Source of the DNA: Clostridia bacterium
GTDB taxonomy: Bacteria > Bacillota > Clostridia > Oscillospirales > CAG-272
DNA: 64,000 nucleotides
NCBI GenBank assembly: GCA_017467105.1
Contig: JAFTSU010000013.1
Span: forward strand, 1 to 64,000
Reading direction: 5' to 3'
Position numbers and translations under genes: made by a program. Under the pieces are notes generated by a model. That model did not search any database. It worked only from the letters and a program-made list of their open reading frames with translations, and was not told where the DNA came from. Shown here in pieces: positions 8,902 to 17,042 of this stretch; within the stretch, counting starts at the first letter, position 1; each line of letters starts with the position of its first letter.

Positions 8902-9120
8902 ATTAATCTCCAATCATTCATAAGAGCAAATCAAACATTTCGATATCGCGCCATGTGCGGCGTTTCGATATAAAACCACAATCAGAAAGTTTTCAGTCGT
9001 GATGACCGCGAGCATAAAACGGCTGTTGTATAGCTTTCACTCCAAGATGTTTTCTTAAAATACTGTTTTACATATTTACTTTTTGAAGGAATTATGATAT
9101 ACTTAAAAACGGTTGAATAA
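8902..9120 (-). other. Long operon leader with two direct repeats
   Basis: The transcript from the promoter at 9121-9149 would carry about 210 bases of untranslated leader. It contains TTTCGATAT twice, near 8938 and 8964, about 27 bases apart around a GCGCC/GGCGT pair. This may be an operator or a small RNA structure. No known riboswitch recognised. Confidence 0.3.
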
Positions 9121-9149
9121 ATTATATCACGACCGGAGATTTTTTTCAA
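9121..9149 (-). promoter_or_regulatory. Sigma-A promoter of the sugar-isomerase operon
   Basis: On the minus strand TTGAAA (9149-9144) and TATAAT (9126-9121) are 17 bases apart. It points at the 8901-5409 operon. Confidence 0.75.
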
Positions 9150-9219
9150 GTCGTAAAGCAAATTCCTTTTAATTTTAAAGAACGAACAGACAAAAATCAA
9201 TAAAAAGAAAGTTGTTATT

Positions 9220-9771
9220 ATGAAACTGCTAATTGCGTCAGATGTTCACGGAGATTTTGAAAGTGCCGAGATGGTTATCAACAAATTTAAAGAAGAAGAC
9301 TTTGACAGGATTCTTTTTCTCGGAGATATTCTCTATCACGGTCCGAGAAACGATCTCCCCTCTACCTACGCCCCAAAAAAGGTGATCGCACTTCTCAACG
9401 AACATAAAGATAAGATCCTCGCGGTAAGAGGCAATTGCGATACCGAAGTTGACCAGATGGTCTTGGAGTTTCCCATACTCGCAGACTATGCTCTACTGTC
9501 CTTAGACGGGCTCACGATATTTGCGACTCATGGTCATCATCACAACACTCAAACACCGCCGCCTCTGTCATTCGGCGACATTCTCCTTCACGGACACACA
9601 CATGTACTCACATGCGAAGAATTCGGGAACAAAAACACATACCTCAACCCGGGCTCGGTGGCGCTCCCAAAGGAAGGCAATCCGAGAACCTATATGGCTT
9701 ACGAAGACAGATGTTTTAGAATAAAAACCTTTGACGGAAAGGTAATCTTAGAAAAGCGATTTGATAAGTAA
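9220..9771 (+). CDS. YfcE/MJ0936-type metallophosphodiesterase
   Basis: A 183-residue calcineurin-like phosphoesterase. All metal-binding motifs are seen in order: SDVHGD (residues 7-12), FLGDILYHGPR, VRGNCD, FATHGHHH and LHGHTHV. The DILYHGPRN stretch is typical of YfcE, a manganese phosphodiesterase whose physiological substrate is not settled. Length matches the family. It is a single-gene unit, divergent from the sugar operon and closed by the terminator at 9846. Confidence 0.9.
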   Translation: MKLLIASDVHGDFESAEMVINKFKEEDFDRILFLGDILYHGPRNDLPSTYAPKKVIALLNEHKDKILAVRGNCDTEVDQMVLEFPILADYALLSLDGLTIFATHGHHHNTQTPPPLSFGDILLHGHTHVLTCEEFGNKNTYLNPGSVALPKEGNPRTYMAYEDRCFRIKTFDGKVILEKRFDK

Positions 9772-9845
9772 AAGGCTAATCCATGCATACGAATGTGTAT
9801 AAATACTATCAAAACAAGATTTGTACCTTGCAAGCAAGACGTGTG

Positions 9846-9890
9846 AAAAAGGAGTACGAACAAAATCGCTCGTACTCCTTTTGCTTTTTG
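9846..9890 (+). terminator. Terminator after the phosphodiesterase
   Basis: GGAGTACGA and TCGTACTCC form a stem with a 10-base loop, followed by TTTTGCTTTTT. Confidence 0.85.
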
Positions 9891-9910
9891 GTAGGTAAAA
9901 CCTGCTTTAT

Positions 9911-9972
9911 GGAAGGCGCCCCTTCGGGCGTCCTTTTTCTTTTTCTCTCTACGAAAACTTTTCGTAGAGGTG
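9911..9972. terminator. Second terminator and adjacent inverted repeat
   Basis: GGCGCCCCTTCGGGCGTCC plus TTTTTCTTTTT (9914-9943) is a tetraloop-type terminator. Directly after it CTCTACGAAAA and TTTTCGTAGAG (about 9947-9969) form a perfect inverted repeat just before the transporter promoter, a possible operator. Confidence 0.65.
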
Positions 9973-9976
9973 TCTC

Positions 9977-10005
9977 TTTACTTTTCTGACGGCAAGTGCT
10001 ATAAT
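9977..10005 (+). promoter_or_regulatory. Promoter of the DMT transporter gene
   Basis: TTTACT (9977-9982) and TATAAT (10000-10005), 17-base spacer; the -10 box is perfect and the -35 weak. The transporter ATG is 31 bases downstream. Confidence 0.6.
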
Positions 10006-10035
10006 AAGTCGAACAAAAAATCAGGAGTTCTACTT

Positions 10036-10959
10036 ATGAAAAAATATTACGTCTACGCCGCGGTCTCGATCCTCGGCTGGTCAACGGTAGCAACCGTCGT
10101 GAAGCTCCTTCTCGGATCGCTCAACAGCTTTCAGGTTCTCTCGATCAGCTCGCTCTTCGCCGCCACCTTTCTTCTGGTGGTGAATATTGCCACGGGGAAC
10201 ATTAAAAAGCTCAAAAGCTATACCGCCAAGGATTATCTGACCTCGGTTCTGATCGGCCTGCCCGGCGCGTTTCTTTACTACGTGTTCTATTACACGGGCA
10301 CGTCCTTTATGCCCGCCTCTCAGGCGTTTATCGTCAATTACCTCTGGCCCATTATGAGCGTACTCTTTGCCTGCATCATTCTGAAGGAAAAGATGACCGC
10401 CGTCAAGATCATTGCCCTTCTCTGCTCCTTCGCGGGTGTGATCATCGTGGTGGGCAAGGACCTCTTTGGCTTTGAATGGCAAACCCTCATCGGCGCGGGC
10501 TTTTGCGCTCTGGGTGCCGTCTCCTACGGTATCTTTACCGCCCTCAACCAGAAGAGCAGCTATGACAAGCGAAATTCTCTGATGATCGCATTTTTCAGCA
10601 CCTTTGTCCTGACGACCGCCATCAACTTAGCATCGGGCAATATGCCCTCTCTGTCGGGTGTTCAGGTTCTGGGCATCGCCTGGAACGGCATCGTGACCAT
10701 CGGTATCGCCAACACCTCCTGGCAGCTTGCGCTGGAGTCGAAGGATACCGCCAAGATCTCTAATCTCGCCTACATCACCCCCTTCCTGTCCCTGATCTGG
10801 ACGTGGCTGATCCTGAAGGAACAAATCAGTGTATTTTCTCTCATCGGACTTGCGGTGATCATGCTGGGGATCCTGATCCAGATCAAATTCGGAAAAAAGA
10901 AAGACGAAAAAAGAGACGAGCCTGCCGCAAAAACGCTTGATAAGGCAACGGATCTGTGA
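10036..10959 (+). CDS. DMT-superfamily (EamA) membrane transporter
   Basis: A 307-residue inner-membrane protein with about ten hydrophobic helices and two EamA halves, ending in a charged KKKDEKRDEP tail. EamA proteins export or import amino acids, nucleosides or other small metabolites; the substrate cannot be told. The ATG at 10036 has AGGAG 8 bases upstream; an upstream in-frame start at 9970 overlaps the promoter and is rejected. The gene is visibly richer in G and C at third positions (runs such as GGCGCGGGCTTTTGCGC) than most of its neighbours, which hints at transfer. Confidence 0.85.
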   Translation: MKKYYVYAAVSILGWSTVATVVKLLLGSLNSFQVLSISSLFAATFLLVVNIATGNIKKLKSYTAKDYLTSVLIGLPGAFLYYVFYYTGTSFMPASQAFIVNYLWPIMSVLFACIILKEKMTAVKIIALLCSFAGVIIVVGKDLFGFEWQTLIGAGFCALGAVSYGIFTALNQKSSYDKRNSLMIAFFSTFVLTTAINLASGNMPSLSGVQVLGIAWNGIVTIGIANTSWQLALESKDTAKISNLAYITPFLSLIWTWLILKEQISVFSLIGLAVIMLGILIQIKFGKKKDEKRDEPAAKTLDKATDL

Positions 10960-10977
10960 TAAAATAGACCGTAGCAT

Positions 10978-11060
10978 GCGGGTGTGGCGGAATTGGCAAA
11001 CGCGCAAGATTTAGGATCTTGTGTCTATTCGTGCAGGTTCAAGTCTTGTCACTCAGACCA
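10978..11060 (+). tRNA. tRNA-Leu (anticodon TAG), acceptor stem partly mismatched
   Basis: The 5' end GCGGGTG, D arm GGCGGAATTGGCAAACGC, anticodon stem CAAGA with loop TTTAGGA, long variable arm, TTCAAGT T-loop and a coded CCA are all present, giving an 83-nt tRNA-Leu(TAG). The 3' acceptor strand reads CACTCAG where CACCCGC would pair, so pairs 1-72 (G-G) and 2-71 (C-A) fail, and the T stem has two G-T pairs. It may be a damaged copy, or its 3' end may have been replaced by an integration event. A perfect terminator follows at once. Confidence 0.75.
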
Positions 11061-11097
11061 AAACGAGGGTTCATAACGAACCCTCGTTTTTCTTTTA
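11061..11097 (+). terminator. Terminator of the tRNA-Leu gene
   Basis: AAACGAGGGTTC and GAACCCTCGTTTTT form a perfect 12-bp stem with an ATAAC loop, starting right after CCA. Confidence 0.92.
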
Positions 11098-11140
11098 TTT
11101 TCTCACATAATCTCTTGAAATCTCGCGTTTTTGCAATACA

Positions 11141-11192
11141 AAAAATGGGCTTATTCTTCCCTGCTTTAAGGGTTGAACTAGCCCATTTTTCG
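11141..11192. terminator. Hairpin between the tRNA and the helicase gene
   Basis: AAAAAATGGGCT and AGCCCATTTTT flank a 26-base loop. It can end transcription from either side and may be the terminator of the minus-strand helicase operon, which ends at 11321. The remainder of 11193-11320 shows no gene. Confidence 0.6.
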
Positions 11193-11320
11193 CACTTGAC
11201 CACATGTTTGACCACTTGCGGAGATTTTTGGCTCATTTTAGCTTGATTTTTGATTGTTTTTAGGCGGTTATTGCGAGTTGCGATTGTCGCTTTTGGTTTC
11301 GTACCAATGTTGTGTAAATA

Positions 11321-14269
11321 TTATTTTCTGTCACGACGAGAGCATTTATAGCAAACTCCAAGATTTACGTGGTTTGTACCACCGTATGAGCCAAACTCTG
11401 ACTCTGGTTTTATTTCACTACACAGCTCACACTGAATCCATCTTCTACCTGAGGAATCACGAATCTGAAATTCTTGCTGAGTAAACTTATCCATAACCTC
11501 GTTGTAACTATTAGCATAATGCATTTCAGCAATTTGTTTTTGACGCTCCCGCTTTAATTCAAGAGCTTTCTCACGCTCTTTTCTCAATTCTTCTTGCCTA
11601 ATTTGTTCCCGAAGTATGCGTTCTTGCTCCGCGCGTTTACGCATATTCTCGATGCGTATTTGTTCCTGCGCTTCATAAGCTCGTCTACGTTTATCTTCTT
11701 TCTCTTTTCCTCTGAGCAATTTATACTCGGGGAAAATTTGGTCTATAAAGGTACTTTCTCTGCCTTTTATGGCAAATAGACTCAATCTGTTTTTTGCTCT
11801 CGTGATGCCAACATAGAACAATCGACGTTCTTCTTGTTCACCATCCGCGTTATCCTTGGAGCGACTAAAGATATTAGGTCTAGATGACGGAAAACGTCCG
11901 TCGTACACATCGACCATATATACGCAGTCATATTCCAAGCCTTTACTCGAATGTATGGTAGAAAGAATTACGGCATTGTTTGCTTTAGAGTAAAAACCTT
12001 TTTGAATTAGACTTTCCAATTCTATTAATCTATCTAAGAATTTTTGAATGTCCGGTTCTTGCTTGGCAAGGATCGACAGAATTTCCACCTTTCCGCTATC
12101 AAGATGATTCTTCCTTAAATAATCCTCATAGCCATTATTCATCAAAATAGATATTGCATCATATGTTTTGGACTTTCCAACTCTGCTCATTACACTTCTG
12201 AAATCGTCAGCTCTATCTCTTTGTCTTTCCTTGAGATATTGCATCTGCCCTTCAACAGCATCGTAAACAGATATGCGTTTATATTTGCAATTTTTAATAG
12301 CATAATCCTTCTGTTGGTTCTTCAAATATATGATGCCCTTATTACATATTTGAGAAAATGAATTTGTGTCGTTCTCATTCAATGCAAGAGAAAGATATGC
12401 TACAATATCTTTTACTACACGATTACCGAAAAAGTTCATTTCGGGCTTTCTCAATCTGAAAGGAACACCATTCCTCAAGAATAGGTCAATAAGAATAACT
12501 GAGCTTTCATTGTCACGATACAAGAATGCCGTTTCTCTGTCCGCAGTCTTTGCTATTTCAAGCAGACGCATATATTGCATTTTTCTGGAATCTACTTGCT
12601 CAAACATAACTGCTTCGCCATCGCCGCGCTCAGCGGTCATATTCTTCTCATATCGTCCTTTATTTTGAGAAATAAAGGATTGCGCCTTATCAACGATTTG
12701 CGCTGTAGACCTGTAATTGCGTTCCATGCGCAAGATGTATGGATTCAGATAATCATATCTAAAATTCAATAAGGCTTTAGGATAAGCCGCCCTGAAACCG
12801 TAAATGCTTTGGTCTTCGTCCCCCACCATAAAAAGATTGTTGCCCTGGGCGAGAAGCTTAATAATTTCATGCTGAATCTTTGATGTGTCCTGAGCTTCAT
12901 CTACGCAAATGTACTTATACCGCGCTCTTAGTGCAGAGATGATTTCATCATCATTTTGCAATATCCGAAGAGCAAATACCATTTGGTCGTCAAAATCCAT
13001 CTGGTAGTTATCCTTCAGTGCCTTCTGATAAGATTCATACATTTCATTTAAATGCGGATATTCAGACTCGATCTCGCGTATTTGCTCATCCGTGAGCATC
13101 ATGTTTTTGATGTATGTGATAGCAGAAGAAAGTTCAAGAATATCATTTTCCGCCGCATACTCATCATTATGCTGCTTGAACACCTCTCCAAGCAAACGGC
13201 GTCTTTCGTCATCTTGAATCAATTTCCTTTGCGGTCTATTGGTTTTACGGCAATAATCCGAATATACCTTAAGAGCCAAACTATTTATGGTGCGAAAATC
13301 AATTTGCTTTCCATATCGCTCTCCGAATTGAGCTGAAAATCTGCTCTCCATTTCCTCTGTAGCGGCAGTATTATATGTAATAGCGAGAATGCTTTGCGGT
13401 GGAATATTTTTGTTAATTACCATATGCCCCAATCGTTCTACTAACACCGTGGTTTTTCCTGAACCGGGAACCGCTAACAACAAATTCGAACCTTCAACCG
13501 CAAGCAACGCACGCTCCTGTTGCTTATTTAGACAGATATTATACTTCTCCTTAAATGCACAATACTGCTCGTTATTCTCGATGTCTTCCCTGCACGGAAG
13601 TAAGCAATGTCCGTCTTTTAAGCCAACATAGGTCAGAAAATCGTCTTTGTCAATGAACTTAGATGTGTAAAAACATTCAAAACCATTTGCAGACACATCG
13701 GTAACTCTCACAATACCTACATTGGGTTCTGCTTTTAACTGAAAGAATAAATCTATACAACCACTTTGGATATCGTAATTATTGAAAGCCTTTTTAGGAT
13801 TGCGCCAATGGAACTCTAAACAATCGCCTGTTTCTTTGTAAAACAGTTGATCTTCTAATAGATCTGATAAATCAAACAGCCATATAACTTTGTTTCCTAA
13901 ATTGAAATAGAAATTGTTTCGATCATCAAAAGCCTTCACGGGCATAATGCTGTGCTGAAATTCAATAACCGTACGGTCAATCATAACATCAGCACGATGC
14001 TTAGTATCTCCCAGCGACAGTTTTACCTCTTGATTTTCTTTTGGGAAAAGTGATTGCCAGTCATTGTGCCAAGGAGATATATCGTAGCTATGGCTACGCT
14101 CCCAAGTATCAGAACACAGGTGGTTTTGCTTATGAGCAAAATGATGCTGTCGAATTTCTCCCTTTTTGGTAGTCAGAGGTGCGCCACAATAGGGGCAATA
14201 ATATTCTTGATTGCTATGTGTTTCGTCAATATGTACTCGATTGTCATTATAATCGTAAGCAAAAAGCAC
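11321..14269 (-). CDS. CoiA-like nuclease fused to a UvrD/PcrA helicase, with C-terminal Cys cluster
   Basis: A 982-residue multidomain protein. Residues 1-150 resemble competence protein CoiA: a CPYCG...RQHHFAH zinc site (about residues 25-47) and the PD-(D/E)XK-type core HRADVMIDRTVIEFQHS near residue 115. Residues 245-860 are a superfamily 1 helicase with VPGSGKTT (Walker A, about 273), VDEAQD, GDEDQSIYGFRAA, MERNYRST, STIHSSKGLEYD and YVGITRAKNRL. Residues 870-935 are a charged coiled coil, and the tail has CELC...CYKC, a likely zinc ribbon. GTG start with GGAG 7 bases upstream. It lies 24 bases behind an AraC-like gene beside tRNA-Leu. Nuclease-helicase fusions often process foreign or damaged DNA; an anti-phage role is inference. 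Confidence 0.85.
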   Translation of the reverse strand: MLFAYDYNDNRVHIDETHSNQEYYCPYCGAPLTTKKGEIRQHHFAHKQNHLCSDTWERSHSYDISPWHNDWQSLFPKENQEVKLSLGDTKHRADVMIDRTVIEFQHSIMPVKAFDDRNNFYFNLGNKVIWLFDLSDLLEDQLFYKETGDCLEFHWRNPKKAFNNYDIQSGCIDLFFQLKAEPNVGIVRVTDVSANGFECFYTSKFIDKDDFLTYVGLKDGHCLLPCREDIENNEQYCAFKEKYNICLNKQQERALLAVEGSNLLLAVPGSGKTTVLVERLGHMVINKNIPPQSILAITYNTAATEEMESRFSAQFGERYGKQIDFRTINSLALKVYSDYCRKTNRPQRKLIQDDERRRLLGEVFKQHNDEYAAENDILELSSAITYIKNMMLTDEQIREIESEYPHLNEMYESYQKALKDNYQMDFDDQMVFALRILQNDDEIISALRARYKYICVDEAQDTSKIQHEIIKLLAQGNNLFMVGDEDQSIYGFRAAYPKALLNFRYDYLNPYILRMERNYRSTAQIVDKAQSFISQNKGRYEKNMTAERGDGEAVMFEQVDSRKMQYMRLLEIAKTADRETAFLYRDNESSVILIDLFLRNGVPFRLRKPEMNFFGNRVVKDIVAYLSLALNENDTNSFSQICNKGIIYLKNQQKDYAIKNCKYKRISVYDAVEGQMQYLKERQRDRADDFRSVMSRVGKSKTYDAISILMNNGYEDYLRKNHLDSGKVEILSILAKQEPDIQKFLDRLIELESLIQKGFYSKANNAVILSTIHSSKGLEYDCVYMVDVYDGRFPSSRPNIFSRSKDNADGEQEERRLFYVGITRAKNRLSLFAIKGRESTFIDQIFPEYKLLRGKEKEDKRRRAYEAQEQIRIENMRKRAEQERILREQIRQEELRKEREKALELKRERQKQIAEMHYANSYNEVMDKFTQQEFQIRDSSGRRWIQCELCSEIKPESEFGSYGGTNHVNLGVCYKCSRRDRK

Positions 14270-14292
14270 CCTATCACTCCTTTTATTCTCAA

Positions 14293-15054
14293 TTACTGCT
14301 GATTCTTATATATTTCGACCATACCATAATCAATATCGTAATATTTACAATTAAAATACCGACAAACATCTTCAAGTTCTTCAAACTCTATATCATAATA
14401 AATGCAAACCTTCTCCTTGGGAGAAATCTGCCCATCAGATTGCAACTCTTCTTCGAGTTGCATCTCATAACAGCCTCTAATCAATCGTTCGGGTGGGATT
14501 TCTAGTTTTTCAGCCAAATCTGCTATTTCATAGCAAATATCAATGTCAAATCCAAACTCATCCGATGCGAATTCCAAGTAGCCAAAAAGTTCCCAATTTT
14601 GCGGAGAAAGTGTTCCCTTAGTCTCTAAGTCATGCAAGATACGTTGTGTTCGAGTATTCGTTGATTCTTTGTTTTTTTCGCACAAGTCCCTAAGATTATA
14701 TCGGTTATCGGAAATAGTCTTCTTCCCTTTTTGAATATCTTTCGGAGTACATCCAAAGTACCGTTTAATATCGCGAGAAAAAGAAGATTGTTCCGAATAA
14801 CCAAATTCCATCGCAATATCACCTATGGTTTTATCTTTGTCTATAATCAATTCCTGAGCTGCCAAAAATGCCCTTCTTTCATTAATGTAATGAAATAGTG
14901 TCTTATTCGTTAAAATAGAAAAACAGTTACCGAACGTATTGCTGTTATAACCTATTTCATTATAGATGCCTTTTTTGATATTGTCAGTTTCTTCAGTGAT
15001 GTTTGCATCGATATAATCCATTACTGTGTCAAATTTGTTTTGTTTCATATACAT
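14293..15054 (-). CDS. AraC-like transcription factor with an extra C-terminal domain
   Basis: A 253-residue protein. Unlike usual AraC proteins, the helix-turn-helix pair is at the N-terminus: residues about 5-105 include GYNSNTFGNCFSILTNKTLFHYINERR, TIGDIAMEFGYSEQSSFSRDIKRYFG and TPKDIQKG. Residues 130-253 are acidic, rich in Glu/Asp/Tyr, and unrecognised; they may sense a ligand or partner. ATG 15054 has AAGGAG 6 bases upstream. The gene precedes the CoiA-UvrD gene by 24 bases, so it probably controls it in the same transcript. No other cue to the inducer. Confidence 0.75.
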   Translation of the reverse strand: MYMKQNKFDTVMDYIDANITEETDNIKKGIYNEIGYNSNTFGNCFSILTNKTLFHYINERRAFLAAQELIIDKDKTIGDIAMEFGYSEQSSFSRDIKRYFGCTPKDIQKGKKTISDNRYNLRDLCEKNKESTNTRTQRILHDLETKGTLSPQNWELFGYLEFASDEFGFDIDICYEIADLAEKLEIPPERLIRGCYEMQLEEELQSDGQISPKEKVCIYYDIEFEELEDVCRYFNCKYYDIDYGMVEIYKNQQ

Positions 15055-15086
15055 GCTATGCTCCTTCTTGTTTTTGTGATGTAACA

Positions 15087-15095
15087 ATTATAGCA
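15087..15095 (-). promoter_or_regulatory. Extended -10 promoter of the AraC/helicase operon
   Basis: The minus strand reads TATGCTATAAT, an extended -10 box (TGC before TATAAT), 33 bases before the AraC start. A TTGTCA 22 bases further up is badly spaced, as expected for an extended -10 promoter. Confidence 0.5.
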
Positions 15096-15149
15096 TACAT
15101 ATTCTCGTACGTCTTGACAATTCTATCTTAGGATTTGTCAAATCTATAA

Positions 15150-15720
15150 TCAAAACTCCACCGCGACCTTAATCACTCCGTCGCGCTTATGTTCAAACAG
15201 CTCATACGCCTCGTCGATTTTCGATAGCGGATAGGTATGCGTAATCAGCGGCTCGGTATTGAGCTTGCCCTCGGCAATGAGCTTTAGCGTTTCCTCGCAG
15301 TCGCAACCGTCAACGCCGCCGGTTTTGAAGGTCAGATTCTTGCCGTACATATCGGGCAGAGGCAAGGTCTGCGCCTTGTCGTAAAGCGCCACCACTGTGA
15401 CGATCGCATTCGGGCGTGCACACTGCCATGCAAGCTCAAAGGTGTTCTCTGCTCCGGCAACCTCCAGCACCACGTCCGCACCGCCGTGATCGCTGTTCTT
15501 ACAAACAAAATCAAGACATTCTTCGGGTGTAATTGTCAACACGTTTGAATAATGCTCATTCACGAACTTGATGCGATTCTCGTCCTTCTCGCACATGATG
15601 ATGCGCCCCGGATTCTTCAGCATCACGCAAAGGAGCGTGCAGATTCCCGTGGGGCCTGCGCCAATGATGAGAACGGTATCGTCCTCGGTGATCTCGGAGA
15701 TCTTCGCCGCGGCAATAACC
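15150..15720 (-). pseudogene. Zinc-type alcohol dehydrogenase, N-terminal half missing
   Basis: About 190 codons of a medium-chain (zinc-type) dehydrogenase: the NAD-binding motif VLIIGAGPTGICTLLC, then GADVVLEVAGAENTFELAWQCARPN and a C-terminal LSKIDEAYELFEHKRDGVIKVAVEF. The first roughly 160 residues, including the catalytic zinc site, are absent. Upstream of about 15720 the open frame continues only because it is antisense to an aldo/keto reductase fragment on the other strand, so the apparent 244-residue ORF is a chimera. No ribosome site or start belongs to it. Not functional as an enzyme. Confidence 0.8.
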
Positions 15721-16077
15721 GAGAAGAAAGGCGTGATAATTTTCAGTCCCCTTGCCCAAGGACTTCTCACGGGAAGATATCTTAACGGAATTTCGAAAGA
15801 CAGCCGAGTAAAAACCGACGGCAGATTCTTGAAGGAGAGCAGTATTACGGATGAGGTTTTAGCCAAAATACGAAAGCTCAACAAAATTGCAGAAAACCGC
15901 GGTCAATCTCTTGCGCAAATGGCTCTTTCCTGGGTTTACAGCCACGAAGGCGTGACGAGTGTTCTCATCGGAACATCAAAGCCCGAGCAGATAACAGAAA
16001 ACCTCAAAATGACCGAAAATACACACTTCACAAAAGAAGAGCTTGAAGAGATCGACTATATCGCATTAAACAATTGA
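15721..16077 (+). pseudogene. Aldo/keto reductase, C-terminal third only
   Basis: From about 15721 the plus strand encodes EKKGVIIFSPLAQGLLTGRYLNG, then SITDEVLAKIRKLNKIAENRGQSLAQMALSWV and VTSVLIGTSKPEQITENL, the C-terminal part of an aldo/keto reductase. The N-terminal two thirds, with the catalytic Asp/Tyr/Lys/His, are missing. It abuts the truncated alcohol dehydrogenase at one point, so both were cut by the same event. Confidence 0.8.
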
Positions 16078-16175
16078 TTTTTCGGCGGCATTTACAAAAG
16101 CCTTATCGTGATTTTCACTTTCAAAAAAGACGACTTTATGTTAAAATGAAGAAAAACGGCTTGAAAGGACATAAT

Positions 16176-17000
16176 ATGGCTACTTTACACGAAAAATTAT
16201 GGCTTATGGGAGAAGACCCCGACGGACACTATTCCGATGACGGAGAAACCGGACTCCCAAACCAATACAATCTTCCCGGTCATTCAAGAATGACGGCAAT
16301 CGAGGGTCTTTACTACCTTGATATTCCAAATATGTGCCGCGTACGCATAAAAGGGAGCCCAATGCCTCCATACGATCAGCACAGCGAGGCTATGCGCCCA
16401 TGCCGTGAGGTAACCTGGTCACTTCTTGGCGCGGGCGGAGAACCCGCTCTTGGCTGGACAGACACCGACGAGGTTATACGACAGGCTAATATGTACGAAA
16501 ATATTACGGGCGGATTTTACGACGACTTCTTTGGTGAGAAAAGACGCACCTACTATACACCGGAAAAGCTCCGCGAAATACGCAAAAGATGTGATGATGG
16601 CGTAAAGGGCAGAAAGCTCGATATGTGGGTCACACTATACGAATATAATTTGGAGCAAATTCCCAATGTCAAAGAATGGCTTGACGAATTTGACGTCATT
16701 ACCCTTTGGATATGGAGAGCATCAAATCTTCCTAAAATCAAGGAATATTACAAACAGCTTCGCGAGATTGCCCCAAACAAGCGCATCGTAGCAGGTATGT
16801 TTATGTGGAACTACGGCGAAAGACGCCCCATGACCGTCTCGGATATGGAATTCCAAGCGGACTTCTATCTTCGTAGTATGAAAGATGGTTGGCTCGATGG
16901 AATTATGGTCTGCGGCAACCCCGTATGCGATCTTGGTCTTGACAGCGTTGAGTGGACGAGAAACTGGATACAGGCTCACAAAAACGATGTTTTCAACTGA
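16176..17000 (+). CDS. Protein of unknown function, possibly a TIM-barrel carbohydrate protein
   Basis: A 274-residue soluble protein without signal peptide. I do not recognise the family. Visible features are a tract DDGETGLPNQYNLPGHSRM near residue 20, VTWSLLGAGG, GGFYDDFFGEKRRTYYTPEKLREIRKRC in the middle, then MWVTLYEYNLEQ and FDVITLWIWRASNL, which look like alternating strands and helices of a barrel. Many aromatic and acidic residues suggest sugar binding. ATG 16176 has AAAGGA 6 bases upstream. It lies 42 bases before the MATE pump gene. Confidence 0.7.
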   Translation: MATLHEKLWLMGEDPDGHYSDDGETGLPNQYNLPGHSRMTAIEGLYYLDIPNMCRVRIKGSPMPPYDQHSEAMRPCREVTWSLLGAGGEPALGWTDTDEVIRQANMYENITGGFYDDFFGEKRRTYYTPEKLREIRKRCDDGVKGRKLDMWVTLYEYNLEQIPNVKEWLDEFDVITLWIWRASNLPKIKEYYKQLREIAPNKRIVAGMFMWNYGERRPMTVSDMEFQADFYLRSMKDGWLDGIMVCGNPVCDLGLDSVEWTRNWIQAHKNDVFN

Positions 17001-17042
17001 TTTTGCAAACATCTGTTTACATAGTATGCATTTTTAAATATA

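Noticed and set aside
15150..15884. Complete 244-residue alcohol dehydrogenase
   Set aside because: The first 55 residues are the antisense of an aldo/keto reductase; the dehydrogenase part begins only at about 15720.
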